64,000 nucleotides of DNA from DATAOG01 sp963753685. GTDB taxonomy: Bacteria > Pseudomonadota > Alphaproteobacteria > Geminicoccales > Geminicoccaceae. Each line of letters begins with the position of its first letter. The stretch's first letter is position 1. The stretch is taken from the NCBI GenBank assembly GCA_963753685.1, contig CAVWDE010000006.1, positions 1 through 64,000 on the forward strand. Reading direction: 5' to 3'. Positions 7,683 through 15,886 of this stretch are shown piece after piece. The notes beneath the pieces were generated by a model. It saw only the letters and a program-made list of their open reading frames with translations, was not told where the DNA came from and searched no databases. The translations under genes and the position numbers were made by a program.

Positions 7683-9359
7683 TCAGTCGAGGCCGAACAC
7701 CAGCACGGAATCACCCAGCTTGTAGTTGAGCTGGAAGTTGCCGCCGGCCGCGACCGCGATGTACTGCTTGCCGTCGACCTGGAACGACATCGGGGCCGAG
7801 TTGACCCCGGCGCCGGCCTGGAACGACCAGAGCTTGGCGCCGGTCTTGGCATCGTAGGCATTGAAGCTGCCGTCGCCTTCGCCCGCGAAGGTCAGATTGC
7901 CGGCGGTGGTCAGCGTGCCGCCGATCATCGGATCCTCGCTGCGCGCCTGCCAGGCGATCTTGCCGGTGTCGACGTTGACCGCGGAAACGTTGCCCCACTG
8001 GTCCTCGCCCGGGATCGCCGTGAAGGCGCCGCCGAGCCACAGCTTGCCCTTCTGCCAGGGCTCCTTCTTGACCGTGTAGGTCATCGGCTGGTGCAGGTTG
8101 GAATAGTAGACCAGGCGGGTGTCGGGATTGAAGGCGCCGGGCGACCACTCGACGCCGCCATTGGCGCCGGGCAGCATGCGGATGCCCGCCGCGGTCGGCT
8201 GGGTGAACAGGTTCTCATGCGGGATCATGGCGTCCGAGCGCCGGATCAGCTTGCCGGTCGCCCGGTCGTGGACGTAGACCCAGCCGGTCTTGCCGCCGGT
8301 GATCACCGCCGGCACCGTCTGGCCGTCCGCGCCCTTGACGTTGGCCAGGATCGGCGGCGACACCGCGTCCAGGTCCCAGGGATCGTGGGGCACGTACTGG
8401 TAGCCCCAGACCAGCTTGCCGTTCTCGACATTGAGAGCGACCAGGGATTCGGTCCAGCGGTTGTCGCCCGGCCGGACCTCCGAATAGAGGTCGGGCGAGG
8501 GATTGCCGATGGTGGCGAACAGCATGCCGCTCGCCGGATCGATCGCGTTGGTCATCCAGTTGGAGCCGCCGCCGCGTTTCCAGGCGTCAGGGTATTTGGC
8601 CATCGCCGCCTTCTCCGCCGCGATGTCGCGGTGCAGCGGGTTCATGCCGTCGGCCATGTTGTTGAAGGTGCCGTACCAGCCTTTGGTGCCGTCGGGCATG
8701 ACCTCGGTCGGCTCCGGGATGGTGTGCCAGCGCCAGATCAGCTTGCCGGTATCTTTGTTGTAGGCGCTGATGAAGCCGCGGATGCCGTACTCGGCGCCCG
8801 AGATGCCGAGGATCACCTTGTCCTGATAGACGGTCGGCGCGACCGTCTCGGAGTAGCCGAACTCTGGGTCGGCGATCTCGGTCTCCCAGAGCACGCTGCC
8901 GGTCTTCTTGTCGAGCGCGACCAGGGTCGCGTCCAGGGTCGCCAGGTAGACCTTGTCGCCGGAGAGGGCCACGCCGCGGTTATTGGGGCCGCAGCAGAAG
9001 ATGGTGGTGCCGAGCTTGTGCTCGTAGTGCCACATCTGCTGGCCGGTGTGCGCGTCGACCGCGAACACGTGGTCATAGGGCGTCGTGATGTACATCACGC
9101 CGTCCTCGACGATCGGCGTGGTCTCGAAGGAGCCGATCACGCCGGTCTGGAAGATCCACTTGAGATGCAGCGTCTTGACGTTGCCGGCGTTGATCTGGTC
9201 GTTGGCGACGTAGCGCGTGTTCGAGAGATCGCCGCCGTAGACCGGCCAACCGGCGTCCGCCATCGACTTCATCTCCGGCGCGCCTTGGTTCATCGTGCAG
9301 GCGGCCTGGCCAAGTGCCAGGGCAAGGGTTGCGGTCAGCAACCAGCAGGAGTTTCGCAT
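7683..9359 (-). CDS. PQQ-dependent alcohol dehydrogenase (quinoprotein)
   Basis: The protein (558 residues) is an eight-bladed quinoprotein dehydrogenase of the methanol/ethanol type. The vicinal cysteines characteristic of the PQQ pocket are C122-C123 (FCCGPNNRG), and DPWDLDAV carries the candidate catalytic aspartate. No CXXCH haem motif is present, so electrons must go to a separate carrier, plausibly the neighbouring sulfocyanin. ATG 9359 is chosen because GGGGGA precedes it and it begins a signal peptide ending near LGQAAC; an upstream in-frame TTG at 9380 adds seven residues. The lipobox is atypical (Gln at -3), so lipidation is uncertain. The alcohol substrate is unknown. Confidence 0.92.
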   Translation of the reverse strand: MRNSCWLLTATLALALGQAACTMNQGAPEMKSMADAGWPVYGGDLSNTRYVANDQINAGNVKTLHLKWIFQTGVIGSFETTPIVEDGVMYITTPYDHVFAVDAHTGQQMWHYEHKLGTTIFCCGPNNRGVALSGDKVYLATLDATLVALDKKTGSVLWETEIADPEFGYSETVAPTVYQDKVILGISGAEYGIRGFISAYNKDTGKLIWRWHTIPEPTEVMPDGTKGWYGTFNNMADGMNPLHRDIAAEKAAMAKYPDAWKRGGGSNWMTNAIDPASGMLFATIGNPSPDLYSEVRPGDNRWTESLVALNVENGKLVWGYQYVPHDPWDLDAVSPPILANVKGADGQTVPAVITGGKTGWVYVHDRATGKLIRRSDAMIPHENLFTQPTAAGIRMLPGANGGVEWSPGAFNPDTRLVYYSNLHQPMTYTVKKEPWQKGKLWLGGAFTAIPGEDQWGNVSAVNVDTGKIAWQARSEDPMIGGTLTTAGNLTFAGEGDGSFNAYDAKTGAKLWSFQAGAGVNSAPMSFQVDGKQYIAVAAGGNFQLNYKLGDSVLVFGLD

Positions 9360-9428
9360 GATTTTCGTCCCCCATGACAACCGTCATCGCGGCCGCCCGA
9401 TTGCCGGATCGGCCGAACTCCGAAAGGC

Positions 9429-10046
9429 TCACCAGGCCGCGTGGATCGCGGCGCTCAGACGGCGTAGCTTCTCTTCCAGATAGCCATAGCGTCGGCAGAG
9501 GAACCGGGCCCCGTCGAGGGCATCGTCCATGTTGCGAGCATTCCAGAAGCGCGCCTCCTCATGGCCCTTGCGCTGCTGCTCGACCTCGGGACCCGCATCC
9601 GCGGGCAACGCGGCGAGCGCCGCCTCGTTCTTCTCGACCAATTCGCGGATGATCTTAGCGCGCACGATCGAATCGCGCACCCCCTCAATTACAATTTCGC
9701 GCTGGGTATCAAACTCCTCGAGCAGACCGGCGAACACCCCGAGCAGGGCCGCCCGCCGGTCGCTCCCGAGCCGGTCGGCGAACGCCTGGATCTCGGCGCC
9801 GCCCTGCTTCGGGGTGTTCTCGGGATTGGCGGCGAAGGCGACCACGTCGCGGACCCCGGCGTCGGTGTTCCAGGGGTCCGGCAGCGACGCGGGCAACCGC
9901 CCGCCCCAGATGTCCTCGGGCATGAACTTCTCGGCATAGGCCGCCTTGCACGGCCAGTCGCGGATCTCCTCGGCGCAGGCCAGCGGCGCCACGGCCAACC
10001 ACGCGCCGGCGAGCGCGATTCCGACGCGCGCATCCACACCCAACAT
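9429..10046 (-). CDS. Exported protein of unknown function
   Basis: I do not recognise a family. The 205-residue product from ATG 10046 has a strong GGGAGG ribosome site and a signal peptide ending near LACAEE. The mature part begins with a short WPCKAAY segment and contains DIWGGRLP, a long helical middle with charged heptads (about residues 90-150) and a lone Cys near the C terminus (FLCRRYGYLEEKLRRL). It lies 69 bases upstream of the PQQ dehydrogenase on the same strand, so it may be the first gene of that operon and serve the periplasmic oxidation unit. That role is a guess from position. Confidence 0.75.
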   Translation of the reverse strand: MLGVDARVGIALAGAWLAVAPLACAEEIRDWPCKAAYAEKFMPEDIWGGRLPASLPDPWNTDAGVRDVVAFAANPENTPKQGGAEIQAFADRLGSDRRAALLGVFAGLLEEFDTQREIVIEGVRDSIVRAKIIRELVEKNEAALAALPADAGPEVEQQRKGHEEARFWNARNMDDALDGARFLCRRYGYLEEKLRRLSAAIHAAW

Positions 10047-10179
10047 GTCGCCTCCCTCATGACGTGCAGGGCCAAGCCTAGTCGCGTCGCCGTGGCGCGC
10101 AAGGGGCGCTGGACGGGCTCGCGGACCGCGGGCCGCGGCTGTCGGCGAGCCCATTCCCGAGGCGCGACCGCCGGGGCGG

Positions 10180-11028
10180 TCAGCGCGGGCGGTCGCCCAT
10201 CAGCGTCACCCGGTGCATGACCCGCCGGTGGCCATGGTAGTCGTTCAGGGGATAGTGCTGGCTGGCGCGATTGTCCCAGAAGGCCAGCGAGCCCGGGCGC
10301 CAGCGGAATCGGCAGGTGAACTCGGGCTGGATCTGCCAGGCGAACAGATAGCCCAGCAGCGGCGCGCTCTCGGCTTCGGTCATGCCCTCGAAACGCAGCG
10401 TGTGCGCGAGGTTGACGTAGAGCGACCGGCGGCCGGTCTCGGGGTGGGTCCGGACCACCGGATGGAGCGCGCTGACCGCCTCGACGTCGGCCGTCGTGGC
10501 GCGCTTGCTGTACATCTCCTGGCGGGTCTGCAGCGCCACCGCCTTGCCGGCGACGTTGACCGCCTTGAGCCCGTCGAGCAGCCGCCGCAGGCCCTCGGAC
10601 AGCGTCTCGTAGGCCTGGTACATGTTGGCGAACATGGTATCGCCGCCGGCGGGCGGGGTCTCGAGCGCGTACAAGAGGCTCGCCATTGCCGGGCGCTCCA
10701 GATAGGCGGTATCGGAATGCCAGACGCCGCCGAAGTTCGCGCGCTCCTCGGGCTCCTTGATCACCGGCAGCACCAGCGGGCACTCGGGCAGGCCCTTGAT
10801 CAGCGGATATTCGACCACCTCGCCGAACCGCTCGGCGAGCGCCAGCAGCTGGTGCGGCGAGAGCTCCTGGTCGCGGAAGAAGATGACGATGTGCTCGAGC
10901 AGGGCCCGGCGCAGCGCCCGCACCGTCTCCTCGTCAGGCGGTTGCGCGAGATCGACGCCGAAGATCTCGGCGCCGAGCGCGCTCGAGAGCGGTCGGATCT
11001 CCAGACGCGAAGCGGTCATGACGGTCAT
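10180..11028 (-). CDS. TauD/TfdA-family 2-oxoglutarate dioxygenase
   Basis: The protein has 282 residues. The iron facial triad is visible as H104 and D106 (WHSDTAYL) and H258 (WDNRASQHYPLNDY), followed by the 2-oxoglutarate-binding arginine in HRRVMHRVTL. Family members hydroxylate taurine, alkyl sulfates, aryloxyacetates and other substrates; the exact one cannot be read from sequence. ATG 11028 has GGAG at good spacing, whereas the upstream in-frame codons do not. It is transcribed away from ispZ. No TauABC transporter is present, so a taurine role is only one possibility. Confidence 0.9.
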   Translation of the reverse strand: MTVMTASRLEIRPLSSALGAEIFGVDLAQPPDEETVRALRRALLEHIVIFFRDQELSPHQLLALAERFGEVVEYPLIKGLPECPLVLPVIKEPEERANFGGVWHSDTAYLERPAMASLLYALETPPAGGDTMFANMYQAYETLSEGLRRLLDGLKAVNVAGKAVALQTRQEMYSKRATTADVEAVSALHPVVRTHPETGRRSLYVNLAHTLRFEGMTEAESAPLLGYLFAWQIQPEFTCRFRWRPGSLAFWDNRASQHYPLNDYHGHRRVMHRVTLMGDRPR

Positions 11029-11171
11029 GGCGCCATCTCCCCTCATGCGTGCCCTGGCCGGCACTGTAAGCGAGGCCGGCGTCCGGAGTCATGCGCCGAG
11101 ATCGATCGCGGCTTGACGGCGGCCGGCATTCGCCACCATCTCTCGGCGATGACCGTCCGTGCAACCCCATC

Positions 11172-11774
11172 ATGAGCATCACGCGCCCTGCGCCGCCGCG
11201 CTGGGTGCAGCCGGCGGTCGACTATGGGCCGCTCGCGATCTTCTTTCTGGTCTATGTCGGCGCCGGCCTGATGGCGGCGACCGCGGCGGTCATCGCGGCG
11301 AGCCTGATCGGAGTCGCCCTCGCCTGGACCCTCCAGCGCCGGGTGCCGCTGATCCCGCTGCTCACCGCCGGCGTGGTCGCGGTGTTCGGCGGCCTCACGC
11401 TCTGGCTTCACGACGAGACCTTCATCAAGATGAAGCCGACCATCATCCAGGCGCTGTTTGCGGCGATCCTGCTCGGCGGACTGGCGTTCGACCGACCCCT
11501 CCTGAAGCCCGTGTTCGGCCGCATGATGCCGCCTTTGAGTGATCTTGCCTGGCGCCGCTTCACGCTGCGCTACGCCTTGTTCTTCGTCGCCATGGCGCTG
11601 CTCAACGAGGTCGTCTGGCGCACCCAGTCGACCAACGTCTGGGTGACCTTCAAGGTGTTCGGCCTGTCCGGGCTGACGTTCCTGTTCATCCTCGCCCAGA
11701 TGCCGTTCATCACGCGCGAGGCCGGGCGGATCCGGCCGGCCGAGCCGGAGACCCGCGAGCCAGCCGTGGACTGA
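11172..11774 (+). CDS. yciB: Inner-membrane septation protein IspZ/YciB
   Basis: The 200-residue protein has about five hydrophobic membrane segments and the family features: an N-terminal DYGPLAIFFLVY helix, WLHDETFIKMKPTIIQ, LGGLAFDRPLLKPVFG, WRRFTLRYALFFVAMALLNEVVWR and WVTFKVFGLSGLTFLFILAQMP. The family affects cell-envelope integrity and division. The start ATG 11172 fits the usual short N terminus; the upstream extension overlaps the divergent dioxygenase promoter region. It appears to be a single-gene unit. Confidence 0.93.
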   Translation: MSITRPAPPRWVQPAVDYGPLAIFFLVYVGAGLMAATAAVIAASLIGVALAWTLQRRVPLIPLLTAGVVAVFGGLTLWLHDETFIKMKPTIIQALFAAILLGGLAFDRPLLKPVFGRMMPPLSDLAWRRFTLRYALFFVAMALLNEVVWRTQSTNVWVTFKVFGLSGLTFLFILAQMPFITREAGRIRPAEPETREPAVD

Positions 11775-11834
11775 GGCGCCCGTGCCCGGCGGTCCGGCGG
11801 CCGCGGCTCCCAGGCGCCGGCCGTGCGCGCCGCC

Positions 11835-12266
11835 TCAGTACCGCTGCCCGCGGGGCACCGTTTTGATGAACCGGCAGGTGACGTCGCGCTTGAGCTGCCA
11901 CTGCGTCGCCCCGAGCCCGGGCGGCCATTTCAGGTCGACCCCGTCCCACTCGCGGCCCGCGGGCAGGTGGGTGTAGGCGCCCTTCAGGTCGAAATCGTCC
12001 TCCCGGATCGCCTCGGTGATGATGTAGACGTCGAACCCGTGCGGCAGGTACTCCTGACCAGGGCGGCTATCGAAGCCCAGGATGTGTTCGACGTCTTCCG
12101 GCCGCTTGCCGATGATGAACTTTTCCTGACTGACCCAGCCGGAGACCCGCATCGCGGGCAGGCGACCCGGCTGGTGCGGCACGACCTTGACCAGGCGATG
12201 AATTCCGGGCCGGTTCATGCTGGCGATGGCAAGCTCCTTCAACTTCTTCTGATGATCCCAGACCAT
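11835..12266 (-). CDS. Conserved-looking protein of unknown function
   Basis: I do not recognise the family. The 143-residue product from ATG 12266 has GGAG seven bases before the start. It has no signal peptide or membrane segment. It begins with VWDHQKKLKELA and contains KFIIGKRPEDVEHILGFDSRPGQ, a tryptophan-rich middle (WDGVDLKWPPG) and a basic C terminus (RFIKTVPRGQRY). It lies 30 bases downstream of the frameshifted amidohydrolase on the same strand, so the two may share a transcript. Its codon usage and ribosome site support a real gene. Confidence 0.7.
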   Translation of the reverse strand: MVWDHQKKLKELAIASMNRPGIHRLVKVVPHQPGRLPAMRVSGWVSQEKFIIGKRPEDVEHILGFDSRPGQEYLPHGFDVYIITEAIREDDFDLKGAYTHLPAGREWDGVDLKWPPGLGATQWQLKRDVTCRFIKTVPRGQRY

Positions 12267-12296
12267 GATCGATCTCCGGTATAATCCCATACTCAA

Positions 12297-13536
12297 TCAC
12301 GCGCCGGCGCGGGCGAGGACCGCGCGCAGGAGCACGTTGGCGCCGTCGGCGCAGGCCTCCGGCGACGCGTACTCCGCCTCGTTGTGGCTGATGCCGTCCT
12401 TGCAGGGCACGAAGATCATCGCGGTCGGCACCACCCGCGCCAGGTAGACCGCATCGTGGCCGGCGCCGCTCACGATCTCGCGCGCGCGGCAGGCCGAGGC
12501 TCGCCGCCGCCTCGCGCACGGCGTCGATGCAGGCGGGATCGAAGGCGACCGGCGGCGCGTACCAGATCTGCTCGACCCGGCAGGAGGTCCGGCCGCGCTC
12601 GCGGGCGTTGGCGCGCTCGAACAGATCGTGCAGCGCCCGGTCCATGGTGTCCATGGTCGCCCCGTCCGGATGGCGCAGGTCGACGGTGAAGCGCACCCGG
12701 CCGGGCACGGTGTTGCGCGAGCCCGGATAGGCCTGGAACTCGCCGACCGTCGCCCGGCCATCGGGGCTGTGGGCGTGGGCGATCTGGTAGATCTCCTCGA
12801 GCATGGCCGCCGCGGCGCGCAGCGCATCGCGCCGCCCTTCCATGGGCGAAGGACCGGCATGGGTCTCGGCGCCCAGCACTTCGGCGTCGTACCAGCGGGT
12901 GCCCTGGCCGCCGGTGACGATGCCGATCCGACGGCCTTCCGCCTCGAGGATCGGCCCCTGCTCGATGTGCAGCTCGAACAGCGCCCCCGCCGGCCGGCCG
13001 CCGACCGGCTGCTCGCCCGCGTAGCCGATCCGCGCGAGCTCGGCGCCCAGCGTCTTGCCGCCGTGATCCTGGCGCGCCAGGGCGTAGTCGAGAGCGAACA
13101 CGCCCGCAAACACGCCCGATGCGATCATCGCCGGCGCAAACCGGCAGCCCTCCTCGTTGGTCCAGTTGACCACCTCGAGCGGTGCCCGGGTCCGGACGCC
13201 ATGATCGTTGAGGGTCCGGATCACCTCGAGCGCGGCCAGCACGCCGAGCGCGCCGTCGAACTTGCCGCCAGTCGGCTGACTGTCGAGGTGGCTGCCGAGC
13301 AGGACCGGCGGCCGGGCCGCGTCGGTGCCCTCCCGGCGGGCGAACATGCTGCCCATGCGATCGACGCTGAGTGTGAGCCCCGCCGCCTCGCACCAGCTCG
13401 AGAACAGATCGCGGCCGCGCTTGTCCTCGTCGGTCAGCGTCTGGCGGTTGACCCCGCCGTTCGCGGTCGCGCCGATCTGGGCCATGGTCATCAGGCTGCC
13501 CCACAGCCGCTCGCCGTTCGCCCGCACCTTGGTCAC
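12297..13536 (-). pseudogene. Frameshifted M20 Zn-dependent amidohydrolase (N-carbamoyl-amino-acid hydrolase/allantoate amidohydrolase family)
   Basis: Reading from GTG 13536 gives a typical hydrolase with the zinc motifs GSHLDSQ and NEEGCRF, plus the GALGVLAALEV block. Near residue 350 the frame breaks: after AAASLGLP the conserved continuation EIVSGAGHDAVYLARV, with the C-terminal metal ligand in GISHNEAEY, is found in another frame that ends at 12297. The break falls in a CG dinucleotide run at 12479-12488, where loss of one base would restore the frame. It is therefore either an inactivated gene or a sequence error. Family members hydrolyse N-carbamoyl amino acids or ureido compounds. Confidence 0.85.
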
Positions 13537-13639
13537 GATCCCACCCCCCGTCGTCTGTCCGTCCGGTTCGTCCGCGCATGCTAAGCGTCCGAGCGCAGCG
13601 GCGCCAAGCGTTCACCGCCCGACCAGGGACCGGCGCTTG

Positions 13640-13690
13640 CGTTCGTGGTCCCCATCCGGTAACGACGTTCGCGGCGTGAGGATCATTGCA
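13640..13690 (+). pseudogene. Possible remnant of a higB toxin 3' end
   Basis: Immediately before the HigA start, pieces of this stretch resemble the conserved end of HigB toxins (FVGTH...YD.IDVRTI) when small frame changes are allowed: GTTCGTGGTCCCCAT, then NDVRGVRII in another frame, running directly into the antitoxin start as in normal higBA loci. No intact toxin frame exists upstream. This reading is by eye and uncertain. Confidence 0.3.
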
Positions 13691-14083
13691 ATGCAGCTTA
13701 GACCGATCCGATCCGAGGCGGACTACGAGGCAGCGCTCGAGGAGATCGAGCGCCTCATGGACGCCGAGCCAGACACCAGCGAAGGTGACCAACTCGACAT
13801 TCTCACCACGCTCGTCGAGGCGTACGAAGCGGCATACCATGCGATCGAGGCCCCCGATCCGATCGCAGCGCTCGAATACTTCATGGAGCAGAGGGGGCTC
13901 ACGCGCGCGGATCTGGTACCCCTCCTGGGTTCGCGCTCCCGAGTTTCGGAGATCCTCAACCGCAAGCGACGGCTGACGATCGAGATGGCCTGGCGTCTGC
14001 ATCACGAGCTCGGCATGCCGGCCGAAGCGGTCATCAAGCCCTACGAGTTGAGTGATCGGTTGGACGCCGGCGAGCGCCGGTAG
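13691..14083 (+). CDS. HigA-family antitoxin/HTH regulator, apparently orphan
   Basis: The 130-residue protein starts MQLRPIRSEADYEAALEEIE and has a C-terminal helix-turn-helix (residues about 68-115: MEQRGLTRADLVPLLGSRSRVSEILNRKR). This is the COG5499 HigA type, which binds its own promoter and neutralises a HigB endoribonuclease. ATG 13691 follows GAGG by nine bases. Normally higB lies directly upstream, but only a possible remnant is present, so this antitoxin may survive as a regulator or anti-addiction gene. A 38-base gap separates it from the agmatinase-family gene. Confidence 0.88.
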   Translation: MQLRPIRSEADYEAALEEIERLMDAEPDTSEGDQLDILTTLVEAYEAAYHAIEAPDPIAALEYFMEQRGLTRADLVPLLGSRSRVSEILNRKRRLTIEMAWRLHHELGMPAEAVIKPYELSDRLDAGERR

Positions 14084-14121
14084 TCGCATCGGCACGCTCA
14101 AGTCGACACTCGGAGCACCCC

Positions 14122-15081
14122 ATGTCCGTCCTGCCCGAATTCGAAGACCCGATGGCGCGGCCGCGCTACACCGGCCTCGCGACCTTCATGCGCGCGCCCT
14201 ACCGCGAGAACCTGGAGGGCGTCGACGTCGGGCTGATCGGGGTGCCGTTCGACGGCGGCGTCACCAACCGCACCGGCACCCGGCACGGGCCGCGCGAGAT
14301 CCGCAACCAGTCCTCGCTGATGCGCAAGATCAACCAGGCGAGCGGGATCGCGCCCTTCGAGCTGTGCCGGGTCGCGGACCTGGGCGACGCCTGGGTGCAG
14401 CGGCCGTTCCATCTCGAGAGCTCGCTGGATGAGATCGCGGGCTTCTATCGCGGCGTGCACGCGGCCGGGATCGTGCCGCTCTCGGCCGGCGGCGATCATT
14501 CGATCTCGCTGCCGATCCTGCGCGCGATCGCCGCGAAGCGGCCGGTCGGCATGGTCCATTTCGATGCCCATTGCGATACCGGCTCGAACTATCTGGGCTC
14601 CAACTACCACCACGGCGCGCCGTTCGCGCGCGCGGTCGAGGAGGGCCTCCTGGACCCGAAGCGGACCGTCCAGATCGGCATCCGGGGCGGGGTCAACGAC
14701 CGCGACGTCTGGCGGTTCAGCCACGAGTCGGGCATGCGCGTGATCGAGATGCCCGAGTTCCACGAGCTCGGCTGGCGGGCGGCGATCGCCGAGGCGCGGC
14801 GCGTGCTCGGCAGCGGTCCGACCTACGTCAGCTTCGACATCGACAGCCTGGATCCGGCCTACGCACCCGGCACCGGCACGCCCGAGATCGGCGGCTTCAC
14901 GAGCCTGGAAGTGCAGCTGATGATCCGCGCGCTGCGCGGCCTCGATGTGGTCGGCGCGGACGTGGTCGAGGTCTCGCCGCCGTTCGATCCCTCGGGCCTT
15001 ACGGCGCTTACCGGCGCCTCGATGATGTTCGAGCTGCTCTGCATCCTGGCCGATGCCCGCGCAGCCCGCAGCGCGGGCTGA
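14122..15081 (+). CDS. Agmatinase/ureohydrolase family enzyme
   Basis: The 319-residue protein is a binuclear manganese ureohydrolase. The metal motifs are GGDHS (residues 123-127), HFDAHCDT (146-153) and SFDIDSLDPAYAPGTGTPE near residue 240. Members hydrolyse agmatine to putrescine and urea, or related guanidino acids such as guanidinobutyrate; the motifs do not decide which. An SpuC-like putrescine aminotransferase lies 10 kb to the right, which makes polyamine catabolism a possible theme. The start ATG is 38 bases after the HigA gene. Confidence 0.92.
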   Translation: MSVLPEFEDPMARPRYTGLATFMRAPYRENLEGVDVGLIGVPFDGGVTNRTGTRHGPREIRNQSSLMRKINQASGIAPFELCRVADLGDAWVQRPFHLESSLDEIAGFYRGVHAAGIVPLSAGGDHSISLPILRAIAAKRPVGMVHFDAHCDTGSNYLGSNYHHGAPFARAVEEGLLDPKRTVQIGIRGGVNDRDVWRFSHESGMRVIEMPEFHELGWRAAIAEARRVLGSGPTYVSFDIDSLDPAYAPGTGTPEIGGFTSLEVQLMIRALRGLDVVGADVVEVSPPFDPSGLTALTGASMMFELLCILADARAARSAG

Positions 15082-15144
15082 GAAGAAGCCCGGACGCCAC
15101 CGCGGCGCGCTGCGGAGCTCGCCCCGCGCGTCCGGCACATCCTC

Positions 15145-15795
15145 GTGCGGATCCTGCTGGTGGTGCTGCTGGTGCCACCGGCGTTGCTGCTGATCTACCG
15201 CTTCCTGCCGGTGCCGATCACGCCTTTGATGCTGATCCGGCTCGGTCAGGGCGAAGGGCTGCACAAGGACTGGGTGCCGCTCACGGAGATCGCGCCGGCG
15301 CTGGCCGAATCGGTGGTCGCCTCGGAGGACAACCAGTTCTGCGAGCACTGGGGCTTTGACTGGGAGGCGCTCAAGGAAGAGATCGGCGCCTACCTCGCCG
15401 GCAAACGGGCGCGCGGGGCCAGCACGATCACGCAGCAGACCGCCAAGAACCTGTTCCTGTGGCCGGCCCGCAGCCTGCTGCGCAAAGTGTTCGAGGCGCC
15501 GCTCACCCTCGAGATCGAGCTGCTGTGGCCGAAGCGGCGGATCGTCGAGGTCTATCTCAACATCATCGAGCTCGGGCCCGGCGTGTACGGCGCCGAGGCG
15601 GCGGCCCGGCGCTATTTCGCCAAGCCCGCGGCCAAGCTCAGCCACCGCGAGGCGGCCCTGCTCGCGGCGATCCTGCCCAGCCCCAGAACGTGGTCGCCGG
15701 CGCGGCCGAGCCGCTACCTCGAGGGCCGCGTCCGCGTCGTCCGGACCCGGATCGAGCAGCTCGGCCCGATGCTCGACTGCGTCCACCCGGGCTGA
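15145..15795 (+). CDS. mtgA: Monofunctional peptidoglycan glycosyltransferase MtgA
   Basis: The protein polymerises lipid II into glycan strands. It has 216 residues with one N-terminal membrane anchor and the GT51 motifs in order: SEDNQFCEHWGFD with the catalytic glutamate, RGASTITQQTAKNLFL, KRRIVEVYLNIIELG and GVYGAEAAARRYF. No transpeptidase domain follows, which defines the monofunctional type. GTG 15145 is used as the start since it immediately precedes the hydrophobic anchor. It is probably expressed independently of its neighbours. Confidence 0.95.
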   Translation: MRILLVVLLVPPALLLIYRFLPVPITPLMLIRLGQGEGLHKDWVPLTEIAPALAESVVASEDNQFCEHWGFDWEALKEEIGAYLAGKRARGASTITQQTAKNLFLWPARSLLRKVFEAPLTLEIELLWPKRRIVEVYLNIIELGPGVYGAEAAARRYFAKPAAKLSHREAALLAAILPSPRTWSPARPSRYLEGRVRVVRTRIEQLGPMLDCVHPG

Positions 15796-15886
15796 GGCTG
15801 GCGCTTGGCGGTGCCTGCGCTAAGCTGGCTCCGGGAGGCTTGGACGACATGACCGCAGCCGGCGCGAGGTTTCAGCCAAGGTATGA

